Assembly (NCBI GenBank): GCA_003054495.1
Contig: CP028514.1
Location: 856,501-920,500, forward strand
Reading direction: 5' to 3'
DNA length: 64,000 nt
Source of the DNA: Carboxydocella thermautotrophica
Lineage (GTDB): Bacteria > Bacillota > GCA-003054495 > Carboxydocellales > Carboxydocellaceae
Within the stretch, counting starts at the first letter, position 1, and each line of letters starts with the position of its first letter. Position numbers and translations under genes: made by a program. The notes beneath the pieces were generated by a model. The model saw nothing but the letters and a program-made list of their open reading frames with translations. It did not search any database and was not told the DNA's origin. Below, one piece after another: positions 8,476-16,856 of this stretch.

Positions 8476-9714
8476 ATGAGTGAACTGATCGATAATGGCA
8501 AAGAAAAACGCCAGCAGCTCAAGGAAATTATCCTGGCCCTGCATGCTGGCAAAGACCCGGAGGTATTGAAAAGGGAGTTTAAACATCTCCTGGAGAAAGT
8601 AGGAGCCAGCGAAGTAGGGGCCCTGGAACAGGAACTGATCGCCTCCGGCGAATTGAGTGAACAGGAAGTGAAGCGGTTATGTGATGTCCATGCTGCCCTG
8701 TTCCAGGAGGGATTGGAGAAGCAAGGGCGGCCGGAGGAGGAACCGGGCCACCCGGTACACACCTTCAAGCTGGAAAACCGGGCCATTGAACAGGTTGTGG
8801 CTGAAGAGCGAAAAATTATTGACCGCCTGGCTACAGCAGAGCCCGAAGAGCTGAAGGAACTGCTGGCAGAGTGGCGACAGGTTCACAGCAGTTTAATGGA
8901 GATCGAAAAGCATTACAGCCGCAAGGAAAACATAGTTTTCCCCTATTTGGAGCAACATGGAATTTCCGGGCCTTCCAAGGTAATGTGGGCTGTCCATGAT
9001 GATATCCGGGCTCTGCTCAAACAAGTCCGTCAGTTTTTGGCCAGCCCACCGGCAGAAAGGGAAGAAATAGTAGCTTTTGCCCGGAAGGTAGCCTTACCCG
9101 CTCTGGAAGCAGTAACCAGCATGATTTTTAAAGAAGAAAATATCCTCTTTCCTATGTGTCTGGACAAATTTACTCCGGCTCAGTGGCAGGCCATTTATGA
9201 CCAGAGCGATGAAATCGGTTATACTCTGATTGAGCCAGCACAAAAATGGCGGGCAGCGGGGCTTGATGTCGCGGCAACTCAGGCGGAAGGCCAGGTTGCG
9301 GCGACAGGGAAGTTAAAAGTCGGTGTGGGGGAGTTGACTTTAGAAGAAATTACCCTCATATTCAACCACCTGCCGGTGGATATTACCTTCGTAGATAGAG
9401 ATGATGTAGTGCGTTACTTCTCCCAGGGCCCGGAACGCATTTTTGCCCGTACTCCCGCTATTATCGGGCGCAGGGTGCAGAACTGCCATCCGCCTGACAG
9501 TGTGCATATAGTGGAGAAAATCCTGGACGATTTCAAGCACGGTCGGCGCAATAAAGCCGAGTTCTGGTTGCCTTTCAATGGCATGTATGTTTACATTACC
9601 TATTTTGCAGTGCGCAATGAGAAGGGCGAATATGCTGGTACCCTGGAAGTAACCCAGAATATCAAGCCTTTGCAGGCCATTAGCGGTGAAAAGCGGATAC
9701 TGGATGAAAATTAA
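8476..9714 (+). CDS. DUF438 / hemerythrin-like / PAS sensor protein
   Basis: A 412-residue cytosolic protein with three parts. Residues 1-70 fit the DUF438 helical domain (SELIDNGKEKRQQLKEIILALH). Residues about 100-245 form a hemerythrin-like HHE domain with candidate iron ligands in EKHYSRKENIVFPYLEQHG, WAVHDDIR and FKEENILFPM. Residues about 285-400 are a PAS domain (LPVDITFVDRDDVVRYFS), with a histidine and cysteine at NCHPPDSVHIVEK. This layout suggests a diiron- or gas/redox-responsive sensor, but no output domain is attached and the partner is unknown. RBS AAAGGAGAGAGCAAG. The gene is a single unit with its own terminator. Confidence 0.85.
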   Translation: MSELIDNGKEKRQQLKEIILALHAGKDPEVLKREFKHLLEKVGASEVGALEQELIASGELSEQEVKRLCDVHAALFQEGLEKQGRPEEEPGHPVHTFKLENRAIEQVVAEERKIIDRLATAEPEELKELLAEWRQVHSSLMEIEKHYSRKENIVFPYLEQHGISGPSKVMWAVHDDIRALLKQVRQFLASPPAEREEIVAFARKVALPALEAVTSMIFKEENILFPMCLDKFTPAQWQAIYDQSDEIGYTLIEPAQKWRAAGLDVAATQAEGQVAATGKLKVGVGELTLEEITLIFNHLPVDITFVDRDDVVRYFSQGPERIFARTPAIIGRRVQNCHPPDSVHIVEKILDDFKHGRRNKAEFWLPFNGMYVYITYFAVRNEKGEYAGTLEVTQNIKPLQAISGEKRILDEN

Positions 9715-9730
9715 ATAAAGACTACAATTT

Positions 9731-9767
9731 AGCCCTCGTTCAACTGGAATGAGGGCTTGCTTTTTTA
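9731..9767 (+). terminator. Terminator after the DUF438 gene
   Basis: AGCCCTC (9731-9737) pairs with GAGGGCT (9751-9757); TTTTTT follows at 9761. Confidence 0.85.
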
Positions 9768-9793
9768 CCACTATGTTGTCACTGAACAAAAGT

Positions 9794-9843
9794 TGTCGAA
9801 AAAACCATAAATTTGCAGGAAAAAGTTTAGCGGTGAAGAATAT
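9794..9843 (+). promoter_or_regulatory. Sigma-H promoter with upstream Spo0A box, chemoreceptor gene
   Basis: GCAGGAAAA (9815-9823), an 11-base spacer and GAAGAATAT (9835-9843) satisfy every position of the sigma-H consensus known from Bacillus (RNAGGAWWW, N11-12, RNNGAATWW). An exact Spo0A box TGTCGAA lies at 9794-9800, about 15 bases upstream of the -35. A role in vivo is inferred. Confidence 0.65.
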
Positions 9844-9920
9844 ATAAAATAAGATTGCAACTTATTGAACAAATTTGGCTGGCGGAAAGGCAGCGGGTAT
9901 GGAAATCCAGAGAGGAGAGA

Positions 9921-11786
9921 ATGGAAGTGAGTTACTGGACAATCAAAAGAAAATTGCTTGTCACATTCTTTAGCTTATTAGCGGTAGCGATCATACTCAG
10001 TATAAGCAGCTTTATCAATATGCGTAAAATGCATGAGATCTATGGTGAAATAATTAGACAGGATATGCCAGCTGCGCTAACTGTCGCGGAACTTCGGGGG
10101 GATGAATTAAATTTGCGCGGACTGGTCAGAGCCTACATGCTCTATGGGAACGAGGATTATGCCAGTCAGTTTACGGAGATGCAAAAGGAATGGGATGTAA
10201 CAGCTGGTAGATTGGAAAAAGCGCTTGTTTCTCAAGCGGAAATTCAGAAACTCGAGCAGTTGAGAGCTGAACATAAAGCCTATGTGACGATCTGTCAGGA
10301 AATCATCAGTGCTTTTCGCAATGGCAATAAACAGAAGGGTATGGAACTGGCCCAAAAGTCTTTACTCTACGCCAAAGCCTATGATCAGATTAGCAGTGAA
10401 TTGATTGGGCTGATTGAGCAAGAAGTGAAGAGGGCAGTGGACTCAGCTCAGCAAACTTCAATTCAGGCCAATCTTATCAATATTTTTATTACCCTGGTCG
10501 GTCTGGTCCTGGGTCTGCTGACTGCCTGGCGCATGGCTAATAAACTCTCCCGGCCTGTGGTTGAACTGGCTGCCACTACCGAGCTAGTAGCTCAAGGGGA
10601 CCTGGCAGTTAAAATTCCGGAAGTGCAAACTGAAGATGAAATCAAGATTCTGTCCGGCAGTTTCACCACAATGGTAGAAAACCTGCGGCGATTGCTGGGC
10701 AATTTGCAAGATTCAGCCCAGCAGGTAGCAGCAACTGCCCAGCAACTGAATGCAGCAGCAGAAGCGGGAGTGTCGGTTTCCACCCAGGTTGCCCGCTCCA
10801 TAACGGAGCTGGCAGCAGCTAACAATCAGCAGTGTGCTACTGCCGGAAACGCAGCGGTAATGATGGAACAGCTGAACAATGCTATCGACCAGATTGCCCG
10901 GGGGGCTCAGGAACAGGCACTGAACGTTACGCAAATGGCGGAAATGATTAATCAGATGGTCAAGGGGGTAGAAGAGGCCAGTCAGAACACGGCCCAGGTG
11001 GCCCAGGTAGCTACCCGCACGACCGAAGTGGCAGAAGCCGGGGGAAGGGCGGTAGAAGAAACCATCCGGGGGATGCACCGGATTCGCAATGTGGTGCTGG
11101 AATCGGCAGAAAAAATCCGGGAGCTGGGGCATTACTCCGAGCAAATCGGCCAGATTATCCAGGTGATCGACGAGATTGCTGAACAGACCAACTTGCTGGC
11201 ATTAAATGCAGCCATTGAGGCAGCGCGGGCCGGGGAACACGGCAAAGGCTTTGCTGTGGTGGCAGATGAGGTGCGGAAGCTGGCGGAACGATCCAGCAAA
11301 GCTACCAAGGAAATCGCCAATCTGGTCAATACTATTCAGAGGGGCACTGCCCAGGCTGTAACAGCTATGGAAAGTGGAACCGAAGAAGTGGAAAATGGCG
11401 TGCAGCTGGCTGATGCCGCTGAGAAAGCCCTCAAGGAAATTATCACCATGATTGAGCAGGCCAATGAACAAATGCAAAATCTGTCTGCCGTAATTGAACA
11501 GATTTCGGCCGGGACAGGGGAAGTGTTGAAAGCGGTAGACAGCGTGGCTGCAATTACCGAAGAAAACAGCGCCGCTGCTGAGGAAATGGCGGCTTCCAGT
11601 GAACAGGTGCGGGATGCCATCGGTCAGGTACTGAGTAGCTGTGAAATCAGCTCCAGCAATAGTGAAGAAATCAGCGCTTCTACAGAAGAGCTGAATGCTA
11701 CTTCCGAACAGATCAGCAATGCAGCTCAAAATCTAGCTCAACTGGCCAGTCAGTTACAGAGCTTAACGACCAAATTTAAATTATAG
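9921..11786 (+). CDS. Methyl-accepting chemotaxis protein
   Basis: A 621-residue transmembrane chemoreceptor. Residues about 11-30 are the first membrane helix ([17 protein letters not shown]), residues about 30-180 a helical periplasm-facing 4HB-type sensor domain, residues about 185-210 the second membrane helix ([18 protein letters not shown]), then a HAMP domain. The signalling tip is [20 protein letters not shown] with [18 protein letters not shown], the CheA/CheW-binding hairpin. I chose the ATG at 9921 after AGAGAGGAGAGA; an upstream in-frame start at 9855 lies downstream of the promoter but lacks a site. No CheA/CheW genes are nearby. The promoter looks sporulation-linked. Confidence 0.95.
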   Translation: MEVSYWTIKRKLLVTFFSLLAVAIILSISSFINMRKMHEIYGEIIRQDMPAALTVAELRGDELNLRGLVRAYMLYGNEDYASQFTEMQKEWDVTAGRLEKALVSQAEIQKLEQLRAEHKAYVTICQEIISAFRNGNKQKGMELAQKSLLYAKAYDQISSELIGLIEQEVKRAVDSAQQTSIQANLINIFITLVGLVLGLLTAWRMANKLSRPVVELAATTELVAQGDLAVKIPEVQTEDEIKILSGSFTTMVENLRRLLGNLQDSAQQVAATAQQLNAAAEAGVSVSTQVARSITELAAANNQQCATAGNAAVMMEQLNNAIDQIARGAQEQALNVTQMAEMINQMVKGVEEASQNTAQVAQVATRTTEVAEAGGRAVEETIRGMHRIRNVVLESAEKIRELGHYSEQIGQIIQVIDEIAEQTNLLALNAAIEAARAGEHGKGFAVVADEVRKLAERSSKATKEIANLVNTIQRGTAQAVTAMESGTEEVENGVQLADAAEKALKEIITMIEQANEQMQNLSAVIEQISAGTGEVLKAVDSVAAITEENSAAAEEMAASSEQVRDAIGQVLSSCEISSSNSEEISASTEELNATSEQISNAAQNLAQLASQLQSLTTKFKL

Positions 11787-11867
11787 AATAGTTTGACAAC
11801 TCAGCAGGAAAAATTCCCTTCCCGTAGAATATATACGGTTGAAATCATTGGGAGGGGAGTGATTTGA

Positions 11868-12722
11868 GTGGCTGCCAATTTAATCGATGGCAAAGCCATT
11901 GCCGCTACCATCAGGGAGGAAGTGGCGGCGGAGGTCAGCAAATTGAAAGAAGAGGGGATCAACCCCAAACTGGCAGTGGTGCTGGTGGGAGATGATCCGG
12001 CATCGGTGGTCTATGCCAACTCCAAGAAAAATGCCGGGACCAAACTGGGATTTGAATTTGAACTTTTCCATCTGCCCGGCTCCACCCAGGAAGAAGAGGT
12101 TATCGCGCTGATTGAAAAACTCAACGGGGATGAAACGGTCCACGGTATCATGGTGGAACTGCCCTTGCCCAAACACATCAGCAAGGAGCGGGTGATGAAA
12201 ACCGTTTCTCCTTTAAAGGATGTAGATGGGGTACATCCCATCAACCGGGGCTACATACTGAGCGGGGAGGAGGGCCTCTTTCCTGCCACTCCGGAAAGCT
12301 GTATTGAGGTGATTAAGCGCTCTGGCCTGCCGATTGCCGGTAAACATGCTGTAATCGTGGGTCGGGGTGAAACAGTGGGTAAACCCCTGGTGTTCATGAT
12401 TCTGAAGGAAAATGCTACGGTTACTGTATGCCATAGCCGTACCCCTGATCTGGCCTATCACACCCGCCAGGCGGACATTCTCATCGCCGCTGTGGGTAAG
12501 GCCAAAATGATCAAGGCTGATATGATCAAGCCAGGAGCAGTGGTAGTAGATGCCGGGATCAATGAAATCGATGGTGGCATCTGCGGGGATGTGGACTTTG
12601 AAGCAGCAAAAGAAGTAGCTGGCTGGATTACACCCGTACCCGGTGGCGTGGGTAGCCTTACCACAGCTCTGATTTACCGGAATGTGCTGAAAGGCATTCG
12701 CCTGCAGCGCCAGCAACAATAA
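11868..12722 (+). CDS. folD: Bifunctional methylene-THF dehydrogenase / methenyl-THF cyclohydrolase
   Basis: Cytosolic enzyme that interconverts 5,10-methylene-, 5,10-methenyl- and 10-formyl-tetrahydrofolate with NAD(P). The 284-residue length is normal. Signatures are VVLVGDDPASVVYANSKKNA, with the catalytic lysine in YANSKK, the loop GIMVELPLPKHI, the dinucleotide site VIVGRGETVGKPL and the C-terminal TPVPGGVGSLTTALI. The start is GTG, preceded by GGGAGGGGAGTGATTTGA. It is followed after 16 bases by a second cyclohydrolase gene, fchA, forming a one-carbon unit pair that would work with the glycine cleavage system at 50-54 kb. Confidence 0.97.
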   Translation: MAANLIDGKAIAATIREEVAAEVSKLKEEGINPKLAVVLVGDDPASVVYANSKKNAGTKLGFEFELFHLPGSTQEEEVIALIEKLNGDETVHGIMVELPLPKHISKERVMKTVSPLKDVDGVHPINRGYILSGEEGLFPATPESCIEVIKRSGLPIAGKHAVIVGRGETVGKPLVFMILKENATVTVCHSRTPDLAYHTRQADILIAAVGKAKMIKADMIKPGAVVVDAGINEIDGGICGDVDFEAAKEVAGWITPVPGGVGSLTTALIYRNVLKGIRLQRQQQ

Positions 12723-12738
12723 AGGGGGTACTGGTTGG

Positions 12739-13371
12739 ATGAGTCACGTTTTTGACCTTTCTGTGCGCGAATTTTTGAAAGTAGCTGCTTCTGACAGCCC
12801 AACCCCAGGGGGTGGCAGTGTCTCAGCCCTGGTAGGCAGTCTGGCAGCATCCATGGTTTCAATGGTGGCCAATTTGACGGTAGGCAAGGAAAAATACAAG
12901 GATGTAGAGCCGGAAGTTAAAGAAATTCTGCAGGAAATTCAAGCAGTAATGGCTCGCCTGGAACAACTGACTGCTCAGGATATTAAGGAATTCGGCAACT
13001 TCATGGAAGTATTGAAAATGCCCAAAAACACTGAAGAAGAAAAAGCCCTGCGGGCAGCCAAAATGCAGGAAGCTCTCAAAAGCGCTACTGACACGCCGCT
13101 GGAAATCGCCCGGGTTTGCTTAAAGGCCCTGGAGCTGGCCGACCGTTTGAGTGGAATTGGCAACAAGGGAGCTATCAGCGATGTGGGAGTAGGGGCTTAT
13201 GTGGCGGAAGCGGCTTTAAATGCTGTTTTACTCAGCGTGGACATCAATTTGCCCATGATCAAGGATGAGGCCTATGTTGCCCAGGCCAAAGCCGAACGGG
13301 ATCAGCTGGTGGCCCGGGCCCGGGAACTGAAGGAAAAAGCGGTGGCAGTGGTACAGAGCCGTCTGGCCTAG
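12739..13371 (+). CDS. fchA: Methenyltetrahydrofolate cyclohydrolase, FchA/cyclodeaminase family
   Basis: A 210-residue member of the formiminotransferase-cyclodeaminase C-terminal fold. It begins LSVREFLKVAASDSPTPGGG and continues with SVSALVGSLAASMVSMVANL, the diagnostic glycine-rich segment, and has GNKGAISDVGVGAYVAEAAL later. In acetogenic and related Clostridia the stand-alone protein hydrolyses methenyl-THF to 10-formyl-THF. It follows folD in the same direction with RBS AAAGGGGG, so both are cotranscribed. Whether FolD here has lost its own cyclohydrolase activity cannot be read from the sequence. Formiminotransfer is unlikely, as that domain is absent. Confidence 0.88.
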   Translation: MSHVFDLSVREFLKVAASDSPTPGGGSVSALVGSLAASMVSMVANLTVGKEKYKDVEPEVKEILQEIQAVMARLEQLTAQDIKEFGNFMEVLKMPKNTEEEKALRAAKMQEALKSATDTPLEIARVCLKALELADRLSGIGNKGAISDVGVGAYVAEAALNAVLLSVDINLPMIKDEAYVAQAKAERDQLVARARELKEKAVAVVQSRLA

Positions 13372-13372
13372 G

Positions 13373-13783
13373 TCAATAGAGCTGGGACATTTCCTCCAGC
13401 AGCTGCTGGGCCCAGCGGGTAAAATAGCCGGTTTTCAGCACTTGCTGGCAGTGGAAAAGGCATTTTTCCACTGCCTTCTGTTTTGTCAAAACCTGGTCAG
13501 AATAGAGCTGGGCCAGATTGGCATGAATGTGGGCCAGATCTGCCTGTAAGCCCTGCTTTTCCGCCAGCTGCCAGGCAAAGTGCAGGATGAACTCACAGAA
13601 ATCCCAGTGTCCATGGGGCAGAGCATTGGCTGCTGTAACCCAGAGAAACTGGCAGGGGCGGCGCAGGGTTTGGGTGTAGACAGGGTCGGCAAAGCCATAA
13701 CTTAGCAGCAGTTGCTTGTGTTCGGGGAGCAGGGAAAAGTAAAAAGGCAGTAATCCCAGCCGTTTCAGGTGGCGTAAATACAT
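13373..13783 (-). CDS. Hypothetical protein, helical, 136 residues
   Basis: I do not recognise this protein. It starts MYLRHLKRLGLLPFYFSLLP and is rich in leucine, histidine and aromatic residues, probably all-helical and cytosolic, with no signal peptide or clear motif. The two cysteines in KCLFHCQQVL are not part of a known cluster. A GGAGG site lies 8 bases before the ATG on the minus strand. It lies 56 bases downstream of the QueG-like Fe-S gene in the same direction and may be cotranscribed with it. Its end is 2 bases from the end of fchA. Confidence 0.6.
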   Translation of the reverse strand: MYLRHLKRLGLLPFYFSLLPEHKQLLLSYGFADPVYTQTLRRPCQFLWVTAANALPHGHWDFCEFILHFAWQLAEKQGLQADLAHIHANLAQLYSDQVLTKQKAVEKCLFHCQQVLKTGYFTRWAQQLLEEMSQLY

Positions 13784-13839
13784 GGTTTGGCCTCCTTATG
13801 CGGATAAGTCAGGGATATCCTGCCCTTTTTCCCGTTCTT

Positions 13840-14556
13840 TTATTCCTTTTCCCAGGCGGCACAGGGGCCAACGGAACATTTGCCACAGACATCACAGATG
13901 CCAAGGTGAGTGAACCGGGCTGCTACCTCCAGTAGACGACTATAGCATTTTTGCTTGTCCAGCCCCGTTGCGGTCAAGGCACCGACTGGACAGACCCGCC
14001 AGCAATAGCCACAATCAAGACAGGGCTCTGGTGGCGGTGCCGGGGGCAGCTGGGTTGACAGCCAGTCGGGAGGGGCATCAGTCACCAGACTGCCAAAGCG
14101 CCCGGCACAGCCAGCTGCCGTGATGGCCTGCTGGTGGCGGCCAAAGACAGCCAGACCGGCGGCAACTGCCAGGCTTTTGTGGGACCAGGGAGCAGTCAAG
14201 GTCTTTTCATCAAAATTATGGGTAGCCGGTTGCCAGGCAGCATGATAACCTGCCTGTTCCAGCCAGTGAGCAATGGCCTGGTTAAATTGGCCGATTACCT
14301 GATTGGTCCGAACATAATATTCTGCCCAGAGGGGAGCGGTATCAGGTTGCTGGCGATTGGCAGCAATCACTTCTGGCGGGAAAGGTAGAAAATAAATGAG
14401 AATAGTCCGGGCTGAAGCCAGCAAATCTACGGGTTGAAGGTGATAGGGTAGATGATGATAAAGCTCTCCTAGCCCGGGATCGTCAACGGGCAGGAGGGCG
14501 AAAAGAGGAGGTCGGTAGAAACTGGCCCAGGGAGAAAAGAGGGTAGCTAAACTCAT
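13840..14556 (-). CDS. Short QueG-like 4Fe-4S protein
   Basis: A 238-residue protein related to epoxyqueuosine reductase QueG and its Fe-S relatives. The C-terminal part holds a CLDCGYCWRVCPVGAL cluster motif and a second cysteine group CDVCGKCSVGPC, enough for two 4Fe-4S clusters. The middle has FDEKTLTAPWSHKSLAVAAG and GRFGSLVTDA, typical of the QueG family core. It is over 100 residues shorter than normal QueG and lacks the C-terminal HEAT repeat; it may therefore not be a tRNA-modifying enzyme. RBS AAGGAGGCTTTCAC on the minus strand. Divergent from the MazF-like gene. Confidence 0.75.
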   Translation of the reverse strand: MSLATLFSPWASFYRPPLFALLPVDDPGLGELYHHLPYHLQPVDLLASARTILIYFLPFPPEVIAANRQQPDTAPLWAEYYVRTNQVIGQFNQAIAHWLEQAGYHAAWQPATHNFDEKTLTAPWSHKSLAVAAGLAVFGRHQQAITAAGCAGRFGSLVTDAPPDWLSTQLPPAPPPEPCLDCGYCWRVCPVGALTATGLDKQKCYSRLLEVAARFTHLGICDVCGKCSVGPCAAWEKE

Positions 14557-14568
14557 GTGAAAGCCTCC

Positions 14569-14598
14569 TTGCGTTGCTGTTTTTTACTATATTATAAT
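14569..14598 (+). promoter_or_regulatory. Candidate promoter of the mazF-like/nadK operon
   Basis: TTGCGT (14569-14574) and TATAAT (14593-14598) are 18 bases apart. The -10 area ATTATAAT is its own reverse complement, so it could also serve the divergent QueG-like gene (with TTGACC on the minus strand at 14617-14612, spacing 15). The -35 boxes are poor. Confidence 0.4.
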
Positions 14599-14648
14599 TA
14601 AACAGAAGCAGGGTCAATTTTATTTGCCCGGAAAGGGGACAATAATTT

Positions 14649-15017
14649 ATGAATGGACTGGAGATCAAAAGAGGAGATATCGTGCTGGCCCGGTATTTTT
14701 TTAACGACCGGGAGCGGACAGGGCCGGTACTGGTGATTCAGAATAACTGGGGCAACCGGGTCAGCCCGCTGGTAATTGTGGCTCCCATTGTACCCTGTAA
14801 ACCGGGGGATTGTCTGGATGATCCCCTGCAAGTACCACTGGGGGCAGAGAATGCGGCAGAAACGGGTTTGAAAAACAGTTCGGTCTTGCTTAACGTTATT
14901 CTCACCATCGAACGCAAGCGTTTACTGGAGATAATCGGGAGACTGCCCGGGCGGCTGGTGCCCAAAATCGAGGCAGGTCTGAAATTTTCCCTGGGCCTGG
15001 AGCAAGGAGGAAACTGA
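14649..15017 (+). CDS. PemK/MazF-family protein without antitoxin
   Basis: A 122-residue protein of the MazF/PemK endoribonuclease family. The N-terminus IKRGDIVLARYFFNDRERTG then GPVLVIQNNWGN matches the MazF beta-barrel start (xGDIxxxxxxP...RPvlVIqnd). The position of the usual catalytic threonine in MazF is occupied here by the VAPIV segment, which lacks the common T, so activity is uncertain. No antitoxin gene lies upstream; the preceding gene is divergent. Its stop codon touches the nadK start, so it is translationally coupled to NAD kinase. It could be an inactive or regulatory MazF-fold protein. Confidence 0.75.
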   Translation: MNGLEIKRGDIVLARYFFNDRERTGPVLVIQNNWGNRVSPLVIVAPIVPCKPGDCLDDPLQVPLGAENAAETGLKNSSVLLNVILTIERKRLLEIIGRLPGRLVPKIEAGLKFSLGLEQGGN

Positions 15018-15826
15018 TGAAAAACAAAACCGTTGGTTTAATTATTAACCAACAAAAAATGGGAGCAGTGGAAACAGGAAACTATCTCCGCACTCGTCTC
15101 AAGGAGCTGGGCTGGCAAATCGACCAGGAGGAGGCAGATTTTGTCCTGGTGTTAGGAGGGGATGGTACCCTCCTGCAGGCCGCAAGGGACCTGGCACCCC
15201 GGGGTATCCCTGTTCTTGGTATCAATTTCGGCCAGCTCGGTTTTTTAACGGAAATCGAGGTACATGACCTGGACTGGGCCCTGGAGCGGCTGGCAGCAGC
15301 TGCCTACCGGATCGAGGAAAGGATGATGCTGGAGACCCGGGTACAGCGACAGGGAAGGCTGCTGGAAACCGCTATTGCCTTAAATGACGTGGTAGTGACC
15401 AAGGGGGCTTTTGCCCGCCTGCTGCCACTGGATATTTTCGTCAACCGGGAACATGTCTCCACCATACCCGCTGATGGGATTATCGTGGCTTCTCCTACTG
15501 GTTCTACTGCCTATTCCCTGTCCGCAGGCGGGGCCATTGTCCCACCCCATCTGGAAGTGCTGCTGATTACCCCGATCTGTCCTCATTCTCTTACTTCCCG
15601 GCCCATGGTAGTGGGGCCTGAAGCCGAAGTCATGATCAGAGTGGGTCATTATGAGGGACAGGCTATGTTGACCGTGGATGGACAGCATGGAGTAGTGCTG
15701 GAACCGGATGATTTGATCTGTGTGCAACGGGCTGGGGTAAGAGCGCGGTTTATCAAGTTAACGGACCGCACTTTCTTCCAGGTCTTGCGCCAGAAACTGA
15801 AAGCGGGTGACCGGTGCAATGTCTAG
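15017..15826 (+). CDS. nadK: NAD kinase
   Basis: Cytosolic enzyme that makes NADP from NAD and ATP or polyphosphate. The 269 residues include the GGDGT loop in LVLGGDGTLLQAAR, the family motif NFGQLGFLTEIE, IALNDVVVTKG, and the NAD-binding GSTAYSLSAGG. RBS CAAGGAGGAAACTG. It sits in the common Firmicute order nadK-(mnmM)-argR-recN, overlapping the MazF-like gene upstream and the methyltransferase gene downstream, so all five genes are probably one operon. Confidence 0.96.
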   Translation: MKNKTVGLIINQQKMGAVETGNYLRTRLKELGWQIDQEEADFVLVLGGDGTLLQAARDLAPRGIPVLGINFGQLGFLTEIEVHDLDWALERLAAAAYRIEERMMLETRVQRQGRLLETAIALNDVVVTKGAFARLLPLDIFVNREHVSTIPADGIIVASPTGSTAYSLSAGGAIVPPHLEVLLITPICPHSLTSRPMVVGPEAEVMIRVGHYEGQAMLTVDGQHGVVLEPDDLICVQRAGVRARFIKLTDRTFFQVLRQKLKAGDRCNV

Positions 15827-16385
15827 TCCATTGGCAGGAGCGGTGGCTCTCAGCCACTTCTGGTTGGCTCAGGTAGTACGGCCAGGCGACCGGGCGGTGG
15901 ACGCGACCTGTGGCAATGGCCATGATACGCAGTATCTGGCTGAACTGGTGGGGGAAAACGGCAAGGTCTGGGCCTTTGATGTTCAGGAGACAGCTATTAG
16001 CAATACCAAAGAGCGGCTAGAGGCAGCCGGACTGGCTGCCCGGGTAGAACTGATTCCGGATGGGCACCAGCATCTTAAGCGGTATGTTTCAGAGCCGGTC
16101 AAGGCAGTGGTTTTTAATCTGGGTTATTTGCCAGGCAGTGACAAAAGGGTGATTACCCTGGCCGAGACCACCCTTAACGCCCTGCAACAGGCAGTGGAAC
16201 TGCTTTTACCGGGAGGAATAATTGCCATTGCTATCTATACAGGTCACGCTGGCGGTGAGGAGGAAGCCCGGGAGGTGGAGAGCTGGGCAGCGGCTTTACC
16301 CAGATGTTATAATGTTTGGTCACAGCGGCTGTTGAACCGCTCTCAGACAGCGCCCTATTTATTACTGGTGGAAAAAGGAGGATAA
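15807..16385 (+). CDS. mnmM: tRNA mnm5s2U34 methyltransferase-like protein (YtqB/MnmM family)
   Basis: A 192-residue Rossmann-fold SAM-dependent methyltransferase. Motif I is VDATCGNGHDT and motif IV is VFNLGYLPGSDK, the NLGYLPGGDK-type signature of the YtqB family; an IAIAIYTGHAGG segment follows. Bacillus YtqB was shown to methylate nm5s2U34 in tRNA, so this role is likely by family. Start codons are GTG at 15807 or ATG at 15819, both overlapping the end of nadK; neither has a strong site, and coupling is likely. Confidence 0.85.
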   Translation: MTGAMSSPLAGAVALSHFWLAQVVRPGDRAVDATCGNGHDTQYLAELVGENGKVWAFDVQETAISNTKERLEAAGLAARVELIPDGHQHLKRYVSEPVKAVVFNLGYLPGSDKRVITLAETTLNALQQAVELLLPGGIIAIAIYTGHAGGEEEAREVESWAAALPRCYNVWSQRLLNRSQTAPYLLLVEKGG

Positions 16386-16391
16386 TTGGCG

Positions 16392-16847
16392 ATGAAGGCA
16401 ATGCGCCAGCGCCTGATTTTAGATATCATTGAGGAGAAAGTTATTGAAACCCAGGAGGAACTAGCGGAGGAATTGCGGGCCCGTGGCATTGAAGTAACTC
16501 AGGCCACTGTGTCCCGGGATATCAAGGAATTGCGCCTGGTCAAGATTCCCACCGGAGATGGGACCTATCGCTATGGTTTGCCCCGGGATTCGGTAATTGA
16601 GCACAGTGAAGAGCGAATGCGCCGTATTTTTCTTGATTCCGTAGCTCATATAGACCACTGTGATAACCTGATTGTCATCAAAACCTTGCCGGGAACCGCC
16701 CAGGCGGTGGCCTCCACCATTGATGGGGCTCAGTGGGAGGAAATCATGGGGACGGTAGCCGGTGATGATACTATTCTGGTTATTGTTAAACCCAAAGAGG
16801 CAACTGAACAGGTGGTAACCCGTTTTAAAGAGATGATGCTGGGATAG
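16392..16847 (+). CDS. argR: Arginine repressor ArgR
   Basis: A 151-residue transcriptional regulator of arginine metabolism. Residues 1-75 form the winged-helix domain (QEELAEELRARGIEVTQATV then SRDIKELRLVKIP); residues 80-151 form the hexamerisation and arginine-binding domain with HCDNLIVIKTLPGTAQAVAS and the GDDTILVI segment. I chose the ATG at 16392, 10 bases after GGAGG; a TTG at 16386 is too close to the site. In this genomic position, next to recN, it is the usual ArgR/AhrC of Firmicutes. Confidence 0.95.
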   Translation: MKAMRQRLILDIIEEKVIETQEELAEELRARGIEVTQATVSRDIKELRLVKIPTGDGTYRYGLPRDSVIEHSEERMRRIFLDSVAHIDHCDNLIVIKTLPGTAQAVASTIDGAQWEEIMGTVAGDDTILVIVKPKEATEQVVTRFKEMMLG

Positions 16848-16856
16848 GGGGTAGCG

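Noticed and set aside
10713-11729. Several open frames antisense to the chemoreceptor gene
   Set aside because: Repeated helical codons of the receptor create them; no site or similarity supports expression.
11793-11830. TTGACA with TAGAAT before folD as promoter
   Set aside because: The boxes are 26 bases apart, too far for sigma-A.
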